NCBI GenBank assembly: GCA_963816925.1
Contig: CAWFMY010000007.1
Coordinates: 124,001 to 188,000 of the forward strand
Direction of reading: 5' to 3'
DNA length: 64,000 bases
Source: CAIWHR01 sp963816925
GTDB taxonomy: Bacteria; Pseudomonadota; Gammaproteobacteria; Burkholderiales; Casimicrobiaceae
The notes beneath the pieces were generated by a model. That model did no database searches. It was not told where the DNA came from and saw only the letters and a program-made list of their open reading frames with translations. The translations under genes were made by a program, and so were the position numbers. Below are positions 9,396 through 18,602 of this stretch, one piece after another. How positions within the stretch are numbered: the first letter of the stretch is position 1; each line of letters opens with the position of its first letter.

Positions 9396-12300
9396 ATGAG
9401 CTCCGTCGCGCTCACGCGCCGGCCCCTGTTCTGGGTCGTCTACGCGGTCGCGGCGGTCGCCGCGCTCGTCGTCGCGTGGCGCCTCTTCCCGCTCGCGATC
9501 CCGCTCGTCCACCTCGACATCAAGCTGGGTCGGGTCGAGGCCATCGCGAAGGCCGGCGAGATCGCCGCGCGCCTGGGGCTCGCGCCGGCCGGCGCGCGCA
9601 CCGCCGCGCGGTTCGCGCACGACCAGGAGGCGCAGAACTATGTCGAGCTCGAAGGCGGCGGCAAGGCGGTGTTCGCCGCGCTGGTCGCCGGCGACACGTT
9701 TGCGCCGTACGTGTGGGAGGTCCGGCTGTTCCAGCCCGGCGAGGCCGCCGAGGCGCTGGTCCGCTTTCGCCCCGACGGCACGCCGTGGGGATTCGCGCGC
9801 ACGCTGGCCGAGCGCTTTGTGCCCGCCGACCCGGCGGGCCTCGCCCTCGATCGCGACGCCGCGCGCCGACTCGCGGAGAAGGGCGCGCGCGACGAATGGA
9901 ACGTCGATTTCGGCAAGTTCGAGCTGCTCGATGCCACGCAGCAGACGCGCACCACGGGCCGGGTCGATCACAGTTTCGTCTACGAGCGCACGAGCGGAAA
10001 CATCGCCGAGTCGCGCTTCCGGTTGCGGCTTTCGGTCGCCGGGAATGTCCTGACCGAGGTTGCGCACTTCGTCCACGTGCCGGAATCGTTCGAGCTCCGC
10101 TACCGCGAGTTGCGCAGCGCGAACGACGACATCGCGCGCGCGGCGAGCCTCGCCGCCGGCCTCCTCTATGGCGTCGGCGGCTGCATCCTCGGCGTCCTGT
10201 GGCTCCTGCGCCGCCGCTTCCTGCTGTGGCGGCCCGCGGTGCTGGCCGGGCTCGTCGTGGGCGGACTGATGGGAGCGTCCGTGCTCGCCAACGTCCCGGC
10301 AGACTGGTTCGACTTCGACACCGCGCAGTCGGTGACCACGTTCTGGCTGCGCGCCGCGGGAATGGCGGCCGGCGTAACGTTCGCGGGCGGGCTCGCCTAT
10401 GCGCTCGTGTTCATGGCGGCGGAGAGCCTTTCCCGCTATGCGTTCCCGGATCATCCGCAACTGTGGCGCGCGTGGTCCCGCGACGCCGCGCCGACGAAGG
10501 CGGTGCTGGGGCGCACCGTCGGCGGCTACCTGTTCGTGCCGCTCGCGCTCGCGTTCGTCGCCGCGTTCTACTACGTGACGAACCAATTCCTCGGCTGGTG
10601 GCAGCCGTCCGAATCGCTGACCGATCCCGAAATCCTCGGCAGCGCGGTGCCGGCCCTCGCGCCGATCGCAACCGCGCTGCAGGCGGGATTCATGGAGGAA
10701 TGCCTGTTCCGCGCGGTCCCGCTGTCGCTCGCGGCGCTCGTCGGGCAGCGCTTTGGCCACCGCGGCGCGGCGCTTGCCATTGCCGTCGTCGTGCAGGCGC
10801 TCGTGTTCGGCGGCGGCCACGCCAACTACCCGGGCTTCCCGTCGTATTCCCGCCTCGTCGAGCTGTTCGTGCCGGCGGTGCTGTGGGCGCTCATCTTCCT
10901 GCGCTTCGGGCTCATCCCGACGATCCTCCTGCACGCGCTGTTCGACCTCGCACTGATGTCGATCCCGATTTTTCTCGTCGACGCGCCCGGAATTCTGGCG
11001 TCGCGCGGATTGGTCGTCGCGGCGGGACTCGCGCCGCTCGCGATCCTGATCGCGCGCCGGATCGCGCAGGGATCGTGGGGCGAGCTTGCCGAAGCGCTGC
11101 GCAATGGCGCGTGGCGACCGCCGGCGGCCCAGGCGCCGGCAGACGCCGCTGCGCGCGTTCCGGATTCGGGCCATGCGGCAGGTTGGGTCGCGACGTTCCG
11201 GGGCGCCCTTCCCGTGCTCGGCGTCGCCGGTCTCGCGGCATGGGCGCTGGCGACGCCGTTTCGCGCCGACGTGCCGGGCCTTTCGGTGTCACGCGGCGAG
11301 GCGGAAACGATCGCCGCCGAAGCACTTTCTTCGCGTGGCGTCACGCTGGGCCCGCAATGGCGGCGGGCGTCGATGGTCCTGCTGGCGTCCGACGATCCAC
11401 GGCGCTTCGAAGGACACAAGTTCGCCTGGCGCGAGGCCGGTCGCGACGCCTACCTGAAGCTCGTCGGCAGAACGCTCCCGCCGCCGCTCTGGGAAATTCG
11501 CTATGCGCGTTTCGACGGCGACGTCGCCGAGCGGGCAGAGGAATGGCGGGTGACGATCGACGGCCGCGGCGCCGTGCGCCAGGTCAGGCACGCGCTGCCG
11601 GAATCGCGGCCGGGCGCGCATCTTTCGGAGGGTGATGCGCGCTCGCTCGCCGGGCGAACCTTGCGCGAACGGTTCGATCTCGACCCCTCGTTGTTGAAGG
11701 AGGTGGGCACACGGGAGAAGCAGTTGCCCCAGCGCGCGGACTGGGAGTTCACGTTCGCCGAGCCCGATGTCGTGGTGGGCGCCAATGGCGAGGCGCGCAT
11801 CGTCGTGTCGATCGCAGGCGACGAGATCGCGGGCTACGGCCGCTACGTCCTGGTGCCCGAGGAGTGGCAGCGCGCCGAAAGCGAGCGCGACGGAAGGACG
11901 TTGTTCGTGCGGATGGCGCTTGCCGCCTTGCTGGGGCTTTCCGGGCTCGCTGCGCTCGTCATGGCCGTGATCGATTGGACGCATCACCGGCGAGACAGCC
12001 GCGCGCTCGTCGGCGTCGCGGCCATCGCGTTCGCCGCGAGTGTCGTCGGCGCGGCGAATGCGTGGCCGGTGCTCGCGATGGGCTTCGTCACCACGGAGCC
12101 GGTCGCCACGCAGGCGGCGTTCGCTTTCGCGTCGGCGCTGGCCGGTGGCCTCGTCGCCGCGCTGTTGCTGGGGCTCGCCGCCGGCGTCGGCGCATTTGCC
12201 GCGGCGCGCGAGCGCGCGCGCGCGCAAGCGATGCGCATCCCCGCGTGGGCGGCCGGCATCGCGGCGGCCTGCTTCGTGGCGGGGGTCGGCGCGATCGCCG

Positions 12301-12824
12301 CGGGGCTGTTGCCGCGTTCGGTGCCGCTGTGGCCCGCTTTTGGTGTGGAGTCGCTGGCGCTGCCGTGGCTGGGGGCCGCGCTCGCCGGCGTTCGCGTGCT
12401 CTTCGCGATCGGCGTCGTGCTGTACCTGCTGCACTGGCTGGAGCAGCTGACCGGGCGCTGGCAGCGCCGCGGCTGGCTCACCGCGTGCATCGCGATCGCG
12501 ATCTTCGCCACGCTGGGCCAGGTCGGCGCCCGGGACGCGCTCGTTGCGGGCGTCGCGGGCGCCCTCGAAGGCGCCGCGATGGTCGCCGTGGTCTATGCGC
12601 TGCTGCGCTTCGACCTGCTTGCGGTCCCCGCGTTCGTCGCGACCGGCGCGGCGCTCGATTTCGTCGAAGGCGCGCTGCGCAAGGGCGGTTCCGCAGCGTT
12701 TGTCAACGCCGCCATCGCGATCGTCGTCACCGTCGCCGTCGCGTGGGCGGCCACGCGCTACCTGCGGCGCGCGCGGGAAATCGCGCTTGCAACCGCAGCG
12801 ACGGTTCCGGCTACTGGATCGTGA
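9396..12824 (+). CDS. Giant CPBP-family (Abi/type II CAAX protease-like) membrane protein
   Basis: A 1142-residue membrane protein. After one N-terminal helix (about residues 8-27) there is a soluble, probably extracytoplasmic domain to about 235, then several helices. A CPBP glutamic-protease core follows: MEECLFRAVP with Glu434/Glu435 and Arg439, GGGHANYPG with His475, and HALFDLALM with His513. These match the E-E-x3-R, H and H pattern of intramembrane CAAX-type proteases. A second soluble domain (about 630-820) resembles the first in its start (SRGEAETIAAEALSSRGV against AIAKAGEIAARLGLAP). About eight more helices end the protein. CPBP proteins are usually 200-300 residues, so the two soluble domains and the extra C-terminal helices are unusual. 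Its 3' end overlaps the convergent binding-protein gene by 14 bp. Substrate unknown. Confidence 0.85.
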   Translation: MSSVALTRRPLFWVVYAVAAVAALVVAWRLFPLAIPLVHLDIKLGRVEAIAKAGEIAARLGLAPAGARTAARFAHDQEAQNYVELEGGGKAVFAALVAGDTFAPYVWEVRLFQPGEAAEALVRFRPDGTPWGFARTLAERFVPADPAGLALDRDAARRLAEKGARDEWNVDFGKFELLDATQQTRTTGRVDHSFVYERTSGNIAESRFRLRLSVAGNVLTEVAHFVHVPESFELRYRELRSANDDIARAASLAAGLLYGVGGCILGVLWLLRRRFLLWRPAVLAGLVVGGLMGASVLANVPADWFDFDTAQSVTTFWLRAAGMAAGVTFAGGLAYALVFMAAESLSRYAFPDHPQLWRAWSRDAAPTKAVLGRTVGGYLFVPLALAFVAAFYYVTNQFLGWWQPSESLTDPEILGSAVPALAPIATALQAGFMEECLFRAVPLSLAALVGQRFGHRGAALAIAVVVQALVFGGGHANYPGFPSYSRLVELFVPAVLWALIFLRFGLIPTILLHALFDLALMSIPIFLVDAPGILASRGLVVAAGLAPLAILIARRIAQGSWGELAEALRNGAWRPPAAQAPADAAARVPDSGHAAGWVATFRGALPVLGVAGLAAWALATPFRADVPGLSVSRGEAETIAAEALSSRGVTLGPQWRRASMVLLASDDPRRFEGHKFAWREAGRDAYLKLVGRTLPPPLWEIRYARFDGDVAERAEEWRVTIDGRGAVRQVRHALPESRPGAHLSEGDARSLAGRTLRERFDLDPSLLKEVGTREKQLPQRADWEFTFAEPDVVVGANGEARIVVSIAGDEIAGYGRYVLVPEEWQRAESERDGRTLFVRMALAALLGLSGLAALVMAVIDWTHHRRDSRALVGVAAIAFAASVVGAANAWPVLAMGFVTTEPVATQAAFAFASALAGGLVAALLLGLAAGVGAFAAARERARAQAMRIPAWAAGIAAACFVAGVGAIAAGLLPRSVPLWPAFGVESLALPWLGAALAGVRVLFAIGVVLYLLHWLEQLTGRWQRRGWLTACIAIAIFATLGQVGARDALVAGVAGALEGAAMVAVVYALLRFDLLAVPAFVATGAALDFVEGALRKGGSAAFVNAAIAIVVTVAVAWAATRYLRRAREIALATAATVPATGS

Positions 12825-14406
12825 CCCAGTAGGGGATCACGTTGTTGTCGGCGCGGTGCACGGCGGTGACGTTGCTGCGCGCCGCCCACGGGATCACCTG
12901 CCGGTGCAGCGGCAGGTGGTTGACCTCCGCGTTGTGCGCGAGCAGCGCGTCGTGAATCTGGTTCAGCCGCTCCGCGGCATTCACGTTGGTCTTGATCTTC
13001 GCGGTCAGCTCGTCCAGCTTCGCGTTCGTGTAGCGGCCGTAGTTGTAGTCGCCGTCGCCCTTGCCGTTGAACGTCGACAGCACCGGCTGCAGGACGAAGA
13101 TCCCGTCGGTCGTCGCGCCGCCCCAGCCCAGCATGTACATGCTCGTGTCGGTCTTCTCGAGCTTGGGGAAATAATTCGCGCGCGGCATCGCGTTGACGCG
13201 CACGGTCACGCCGATCTGGCTCCACATCGCGGCCAGCGCCTGGCAGATCTTTTCGTCGTTCACGTAGCGGTTGTTCGGGCAGTCGAGCGTCACCTCGAAG
13301 CCGTTCGGGTAGCCCGCGTCCGCCATCAGCTTCTTCGCCGCCGCCCGGTCGAACGGGAGCCGCTTCTCGAGCTCCGGCGTCGTCTGCAGCGGCGAAGGCA
13401 GCAGCGCGCCCGACGGCTGCGAGAGGCCGCGCATCGTGTTCTTCTGGATCGCGTCGATGTCGATCGCCTGGTAGAGCGCCTGGCGCACGCGCTTGTCCTT
13501 GAACGGATTCTTGCCCTTCACGCTCGAGTACAGGAGCTCGTCGCGCGCCTGGTCCATGCCGATGAACACGATGCGGTTCTCGGTCCCTTCCAGCACCTTG
13601 ATGCCGGGCGTTTGCGAAAGCCGCGGAACGTCCTGCGGCGGCGGATCGTTGACGAGGTCGACCTCGCCCGAGATCAGCGCGGCGACCCGCGTGCCGTCGG
13701 AGACGATCGGCGTGTAGACGACCTCGTCGGCGTTGCCCTCGAAGCGGCCCTCCTTGATCCCCCACCAGTTCGGATTCTTGACGAGGACCGTCTTGATGTC
13801 GGGCTCGCGCGCCTTCAGCATGTACGCGCCGGTGCCGTTCGCCTGGTGCGCGGTGATCATGTCCTCCTTCTGCGTGTAATTCTGCGGCTTGGTTGCGCGG
13901 TTCTTCTCGCACCACGCCTTGCTCATGATGTTGATCGTGTTGATGTGCTCGAGCTCGACCGGATTGGGGCCGTTGGTGGTGAACTCGACGGTGAGGTCGT
14001 CGATCTTCTTCGGGATCCCGGAGGCGTTGGCATAGGCGCGCAGCTGCGAGGTCTCCGAGCGCGCGCGCTCGAAGCTGAACACGACGTCGTCGGCGGTGAA
14101 CGGCGTGCCGTCGTGGAACTTGACGCCCGGACGGAGCTTGAAACGCCAGGTCGTGGGATTGACCTGCGTCCACGACTCCGCGAGCGCCGGCTTGATGCCG
14201 AGCGTCTTGTCGCGCACGACGAGGAATTCGTAGACCAGCTGGTTGATGTTGTTGGTGAGATTCTCGTTCTGCGAGTGCGGATCGGTCGTCTGCATGTCGC
14301 CGCGGCCGGCCCAGCGCAGCGTCTTCGCGTCGGCGGCGGCAGCGAGCATGGCGAATGCGGTTGCGAGCGCGACGGCGAGCAACGGGGTGCGAACGGAACG
14401 GGCCAT
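12811..14406 (-). CDS. ABC transporter periplasmic substrate-binding protein, peptide type (SBP family 5)
   Basis: A 531-residue periplasmic binding protein of the DppA/OppA type. The signal peptide is LLAVALATAFAMLAAAADA. Family landmarks are LRWAGRGDMQTTDPHSQNE, the signature WRFKLRPGVKFHDGTPFTA with DDVVFSFERA, VKNPNWWG and RVRQALYQAIDIDAI. A longer open frame begins at 14463, but ATG 14406 has GGAGGA six bases upstream and is followed directly by the signal peptide. No permease or ATPase gene is adjacent, so it must work with a transporter encoded elsewhere. Peptides are the likely ligand, although this family also binds nickel, opines and other solutes. Confidence 0.92.
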   Translation of the reverse strand: MARSVRTPLLAVALATAFAMLAAAADAKTLRWAGRGDMQTTDPHSQNENLTNNINQLVYEFLVVRDKTLGIKPALAESWTQVNPTTWRFKLRPGVKFHDGTPFTADDVVFSFERARSETSQLRAYANASGIPKKIDDLTVEFTTNGPNPVELEHINTINIMSKAWCEKNRATKPQNYTQKEDMITAHQANGTGAYMLKAREPDIKTVLVKNPNWWGIKEGRFEGNADEVVYTPIVSDGTRVAALISGEVDLVNDPPPQDVPRLSQTPGIKVLEGTENRIVFIGMDQARDELLYSSVKGKNPFKDKRVRQALYQAIDIDAIQKNTMRGLSQPSGALLPSPLQTTPELEKRLPFDRAAAKKLMADAGYPNGFEVTLDCPNNRYVNDEKICQALAAMWSQIGVTVRVNAMPRANYFPKLEKTDTSMYMLGWGGATTDGIFVLQPVLSTFNGKGDGDYNYGRYTNAKLDELTAKIKTNVNAAERLNQIHDALLAHNAEVNHLPLHRQVIPWAARSNVTAVHRADNNVIPYWVTIQ

Positions 14407-14485
14407 GGAAATTCCTCCGGAAACGGCGTGGTCGGGATGCGGGGCGCGAATGGGCGGGATCATAACCCCGCGGGAGGCGGCGGGG

Positions 14486-14491
14486 TAGAAT
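14486..14491 (+). promoter_or_regulatory. -10 element of the hrpA promoter
   Basis: TAGAAT matches the sigma-70 -10 consensus in five of six positions, in the context GGTAGAATCCGCG, 22 bp before the hrpA ATG. The same arrangement occurs before surE and the ABC exporter in this window. No good -35 hexamer is visible. It sits in the gap between two divergent genes. Confidence 0.5.
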
Positions 14492-14513
14492 CCGCGCCGC
14501 CCTCGTCCGCGTC

Positions 14514-17500
14514 ATGTCCCGTTCCTCTCCCGCTCCCGAACTCATCGCGCAACTTCCGCTGGCGATGGCGGCGGACGCGCAGGCGCTCGCGCGCCGCATC
14601 GAGCGCGCGCGTCGCGGCCATGCCGCCGCGCCCGAGTGGGAGAAGATCGCCGCGGCGATCGGCCGGTCGGTCGAAAGACGTGCCGCGCGCGCCGCGCGCC
14701 GCCCGGTCATCGCCTATCCCGGCGACCTGCCGGTCGCACAGCGCGCCGACGAAATCGCCGAGGCGATCCGGCACAACCCGGTGGTGATCGTCTGCGGCGA
14801 GACCGGGTCCGGCAAGACCACGCAGCTCCCGAAGATCTGTCTCGCGCTCGGGCGCGGGGAGGGCGGGCTGATCGGCCACACGCAGCCGCGGCGGATCGCG
14901 GCCCGCACGGTGGCGGCGCGGATCGCGCAGGAGCTCGGCCCCGACGCGGCCGATGCGGTCGGCTACAAGGTCCGCTTCGCCGACCACACGAAGCCCGACG
15001 CGTACGTCAAGCTGATGACCGACGGCATCCTGCTCGCCGAAACGCAGGGCGACCCGCTGCTCGCCGCGTACGACACGATCATCGTCGACGAGGCGCACGA
15101 GCGCAGCCTCAACATCGATTTCCTGCTGGGCTATCTCAAGGACCTGCTGCCGCGGCGGCCCGACCTCAAGGTCATCGTGACCTCCGCGACGCTGGACGCC
15201 GAGCGTTTCGCGCGGCACTTCGGCACGCCGGAAAGGCCTGCACCCGTGATCGAGGTCTCGGGGCGCGTCTTTCCCGTCGAGATGCGCTATCGCCCGCTGG
15301 CCACGGCGGGCGAGGAAGCCGACGACGAGGAGGAGCTCGAGGACGCGATCGTCGCCGCGGCCGAGGACCTGTGGCGCGAGGGGCCGGGCGACATCCTCGT
15401 TTTCCTTCCGGGCGAGCGCGAGATTCGCGAGACCGCCGAGCTCCTCGGCAAGGGACTCGCGCGCCGCCCGTACGCGGCCGCCGTCGAGATCCTGCCGCTT
15501 TTTGCGCGCCTGACGGTGCCCGAGCAGCAGCGCGTGTTCGCGCCGTCGAAGGGACGGCGCGTCGTGCTCGCCACCAATGTCGCGGAGACGTCGCTCACGG
15601 TGCCCGGCATCCGCTACGTGATCGATTCCGGGCTCGCGCGCGTCAAGCGTTTTTCCCTGCGCAACAAGACGACGCTGCTGCAGGTGGAAAAGATCTCGCA
15701 GGCCGCCGCCAACCAGCGCGCGGGCCGCTGCGGCCGCGTCGCCGCGGGCATCTGCGTGCGGCTCTACGGCGAGGACGACTTCGCGGCGCGGCCGCTGTAC
15801 ACCGAACCCGAGATCCTCCGCTCGTCGCTCGCCGCGGTGATCCTGCGAATGGCGGCGCTCGGCCTGTCCGCCGTCGACGCGTTTCCGTTCGTCGAGCCGC
15901 CGTCGCCGCGCGCGATCGCCGACGGGTACCAGCAGTTGCAGGAGCTTTCGGCCGTCGACGAGCATCGCGCGCTGACGCCGCTCGGGCGCGAGCTCGCGCG
16001 TCTTCCGGTCGATCCGCGCGTCGGCCGGATGGTCCTCGCGGCGCGCGCCGCCGGCTGCCTGCCCGAGGTGCTGGTGATCGCGAGCGCGCTTTCGGTGCCC
16101 GATCCGCGCGACCGGCCGCTCGCGAAGCAGCAGGCGGCCGACCAGGCGCACCAGCTGTTCCGCGACGAGCGCTCCGACTTCCTGTCGTTTCTCGCGCTGT
16201 GGGAATTCTTCGGCGCGCAGCTCGAGCAAGGGCTCCCGCATCGCCGGCGGGTCGATGCCTGCCGCGCGCGCTTCGTGTCGTACCTGCGGCTCACCGAATG
16301 GCGCGATGTCCATGCGCAGCTCGCCGGCGAGATCGCCGAGCAGGGCTGGAAGTGGGATGCGAAGCTGCCGGCGACAATCGACCCGGCGCGGTATCGAATG
16401 ATCCACGAGGCCTTGCTCGCAGGACTCCTCGGCAACGTCGGCATGAAGGACGCCGAGGGGCACGCTTACCTCGGCGCGCGCGGCATCAATTTCCATCTGC
16501 ATCCGGGATCCGGCCTCGCGAAGAAGCCGCCGAAATGGGTGCTTGCGGCGGAGCTCGTCGAGACGTCGCGCCTGTTCGCGCGCTGTGCGGCGAAGATCGA
16601 GCCCGAGTGGATAGAGACTGTCGCGGGAGATCGCGTCACGCGCGAATATTTCGAGCCGCGCTGGGATGCGGAGCGAGGGGAGGTCGTCGCCAGCGAGCGG
16701 GTGCAGCTGTACGGACTCACGCTCGCGCCGCGCCGCCTTGTGTCGTACGGCCGCGTCGATCCGGCCGCGGCGCGCGGCGTCTTCATCCGCGAGGCGCTCG
16801 TCCCCGGCGCGTTGACGACGAAAGGGGCGTTCCTGGAGCACAACCGCCGACTCGTCGCCGACGTCGCCCTGCTCGAGCACAAGGCCCGGCGACAGGATGT
16901 TCTGGTCGACGATGCGGTGATCGAGAATTTCTACGCCGAAAGGCTGCCGGCAGGGGTTCACTCGCGCGTGACGTTCGAGCGCTGGCGCGAAGAAGCGGAG
17001 CGCGCGCAACCGCGCCTGCTGTTTCTCACGCGCGAGACGCTGATGCGCCACGCCGCCGCCCAGGTGACCGAAGTGCTGTTTCCCGAGACCCTCCCGATGG
17101 GCGGCACGCGCCTGCCGCTGCGCTACCGGTTTGCGCCGGGGCACCCGCTGGACGGCCTCACGCTGACGGTGCCGCTCGCGCTCTTGAACCAGCTCGACGC
17201 CGCGCGCCTCACCTGGCTCGTGCCCGGGATGGTCCGGGACAAGGTGCTGGCGCTGATCAAGGGGCTGCCGAAGGCCGTCCGCAATCGACTGACCCCGCTG
17301 CCCGACGCGGTGACCGCGTTCCTCGAAGCATCGGCGCCGGGGACGACGACGTTGCCGGAGGCGCTGCGCGCATGGCTCGCGACACGCCTCGACGTGACAC
17401 TCGCGCCGGACACCTGGGACGCGGTCGTCCTTCCGCCGCATCTCCTGGTCAACGTCAGCGTCGTCGATGCGGCGGGCAACGAGCTCGGGAGCGGGCGCGA

Positions 17501-18434
17501 CCTCGCCGCGCTGCGCGCGCAATTCGGAGAGGCCGCGCAGTTGTCGTTCGCGCAAGCCGGTCCTGCGGTCGAGCGGCGCGGATTGCGGCGGTGGGAATTT
17601 GGCGACCTTCCGGAATCCCTGACGCGCGTGCAGGCGGGAGAGCGGATCACGGGCTACCCCGCGCTCGTCGACGACGGCGACTCGGTCTCGATCGCGCTTT
17701 CCGACACGCGCGAGGCGGCGGAGGCATCGACGCGCGCGGGCGTGGTCCGTCTCCTTCGCATCGCGCTGAAGGATGCCGTCGGCCAGCTCGAAAAGGGCGC
17801 GCCCGGCTTCGCGCAGGCAGCGCTGCAATTGAAGACGACGATTCCGACGGATCGCCTGCTTGCGGACGTCGTGACGGCCCTGGTCGACCGCGCATTCGTC
17901 GGCGAGGATCCGTTGCCGCGCTCCGAGCCGGCGTTCGCCGAGCAGGTGAAGCGAGCGCGCGCGCGCCTCCCCGCGGTGGCCGAGGGAGCGTACCGCCTGT
18001 TGGCATCGATCGCCGCCGAGCACCATGCGCTGACCCAGCGGATCGCGGGGATGCCGCCGGCTCAGGCGCGGCTTGCGCTCGAGATGCGGGCGCACCGCGA
18101 TGCCCTTGTTTATCCGGGGTTTTTTCGTGCAACGCCGTGGGGACAACTCGGACATCTTCCCCGCTACCTGAAGGCGCTCGACCGGCGGATCGTCAAATTT
18201 GCCGAAAATCCGGCCCGCGATGCCCGGCATGCGGTGACGGTCGCCGAATGGTGGCGACGCTACCGCGAGCGGGCGGGACGCAACCAGGCGGCCGCCCGGT
18301 CGGAAGCCCGGCTCGACGAATTTCGCTGGCTGCTCGAGGAGCTTTCCGTGTCGCTCTTCGCCCAGGAGCTGCGGACGCCATTCCCGGTGTCCTATAAGCG
18401 CGTGGAACGGGCCTGGGCGGACCTCGACCGCTAG
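14514..18434 (+). CDS. hrpA: ATP-dependent RNA helicase HrpA (DEAH family)
   Basis: A 1306-residue DEAH-box RNA helicase matching HrpA in length and layout. In E. coli HrpA acts in mRNA processing and in resolving stalled ribosomes. Motif I is GETGSGKTT (residues 95-103), motif II is DEAH (192-195), motif III is TSATLD, and motif VI is QRAGRCGRV. The helicase-associated and OB-fold regions follow, then the long C-terminal DUF3418-type region typical of HrpA. No frame break interrupts it. It is transcribed away from the binding-protein gene. Confidence 0.95.
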   Translation: MSRSSPAPELIAQLPLAMAADAQALARRIERARRGHAAAPEWEKIAAAIGRSVERRAARAARRPVIAYPGDLPVAQRADEIAEAIRHNPVVIVCGETGSGKTTQLPKICLALGRGEGGLIGHTQPRRIAARTVAARIAQELGPDAADAVGYKVRFADHTKPDAYVKLMTDGILLAETQGDPLLAAYDTIIVDEAHERSLNIDFLLGYLKDLLPRRPDLKVIVTSATLDAERFARHFGTPERPAPVIEVSGRVFPVEMRYRPLATAGEEADDEEELEDAIVAAAEDLWREGPGDILVFLPGEREIRETAELLGKGLARRPYAAAVEILPLFARLTVPEQQRVFAPSKGRRVVLATNVAETSLTVPGIRYVIDSGLARVKRFSLRNKTTLLQVEKISQAAANQRAGRCGRVAAGICVRLYGEDDFAARPLYTEPEILRSSLAAVILRMAALGLSAVDAFPFVEPPSPRAIADGYQQLQELSAVDEHRALTPLGRELARLPVDPRVGRMVLAARAAGCLPEVLVIASALSVPDPRDRPLAKQQAADQAHQLFRDERSDFLSFLALWEFFGAQLEQGLPHRRRVDACRARFVSYLRLTEWRDVHAQLAGEIAEQGWKWDAKLPATIDPARYRMIHEALLAGLLGNVGMKDAEGHAYLGARGINFHLHPGSGLAKKPPKWVLAAELVETSRLFARCAAKIEPEWIETVAGDRVTREYFEPRWDAERGEVVASERVQLYGLTLAPRRLVSYGRVDPAAARGVFIREALVPGALTTKGAFLEHNRRLVADVALLEHKARRQDVLVDDAVIENFYAERLPAGVHSRVTFERWREEAERAQPRLLFLTRETLMRHAAAQVTEVLFPETLPMGGTRLPLRYRFAPGHPLDGLTLTVPLALLNQLDAARLTWLVPGMVRDKVLALIKGLPKAVRNRLTPLPDAVTAFLEASAPGTTTLPEALRAWLATRLDVTLAPDTWDAVVLPPHLLVNVSVVDAAGNELGSGRDLAALRAQFGEAAQLSFAQAGPAVERRGLRRWEFGDLPESLTRVQAGERITGYPALVDDGDSVSIALSDTREAAEASTRAGVVRLLRIALKDAVGQLEKGAPGFAQAALQLKTTIPTDRLLADVVTALVDRAFVGEDPLPRSEPAFAEQVKRARARLPAVAEGAYRLLASIAAEHHALTQRIAGMPPAQARLALEMRAHRDALVYPGFFRATPWGQLGHLPRYLKALDRRIVKFAENPARDARHAVTVAEWWRRYRERAGRNQAAARSEARLDEFRWLLEELSVSLFAQELRTPFPVSYKRVERAWADLDR

Positions 18435-18452
18435 CCGGGGGAATTTCCGGCG

Positions 18453-18482
18453 TTGGCAACCGGAATCCGCCCGTGCTACAGT
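18453..18482 (+). promoter_or_regulatory. Sigma-70-type promoter before the DUF1631 gene
   Basis: TTGGCA (18453-18458) and TACAGT (18477-18482) are separated by 18 bp and match the -35 and -10 consensus in five and four positions. This is the best two-box promoter in the window. It lies in the 168-bp gap after hrpA. The region downstream to 18602 is unusually AT-rich for the window and would form a leader of about 115 nt. Confidence 0.5.
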
Positions 18483-18602
18483 AACTTAGCGAATTTTCGT
18501 CCCGAAGTTTCTAGGTTCAGGCCGACCGCCGGACGAAGGTTCCCCGAAACTTCCGCGCCCCGGGGATGGGCGGCGGAATGCAACAGCACCGGTGTTACGA
18601 GG

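Noticed and set aside
12544..14787. Long plus-strand frame opposite the peptide-binding-protein gene
   Set aside because: Biased composition and no start context; the minus-strand protein has a signal peptide and the family signature.
14460..18230. A very long open frame antisense to hrpA, and another in a second forward frame
   Set aside because: They are rich in Arg, Gly, Ala and Pro with no domain or motif, as expected of shadow frames in GC-rich DNA. hrpA itself has every helicase motif.
18421..18450. Possible terminator after hrpA (GCCGG and CCGGC around an AATTT loop)
   Set aside because: The stem is only five base pairs and no T-run follows.
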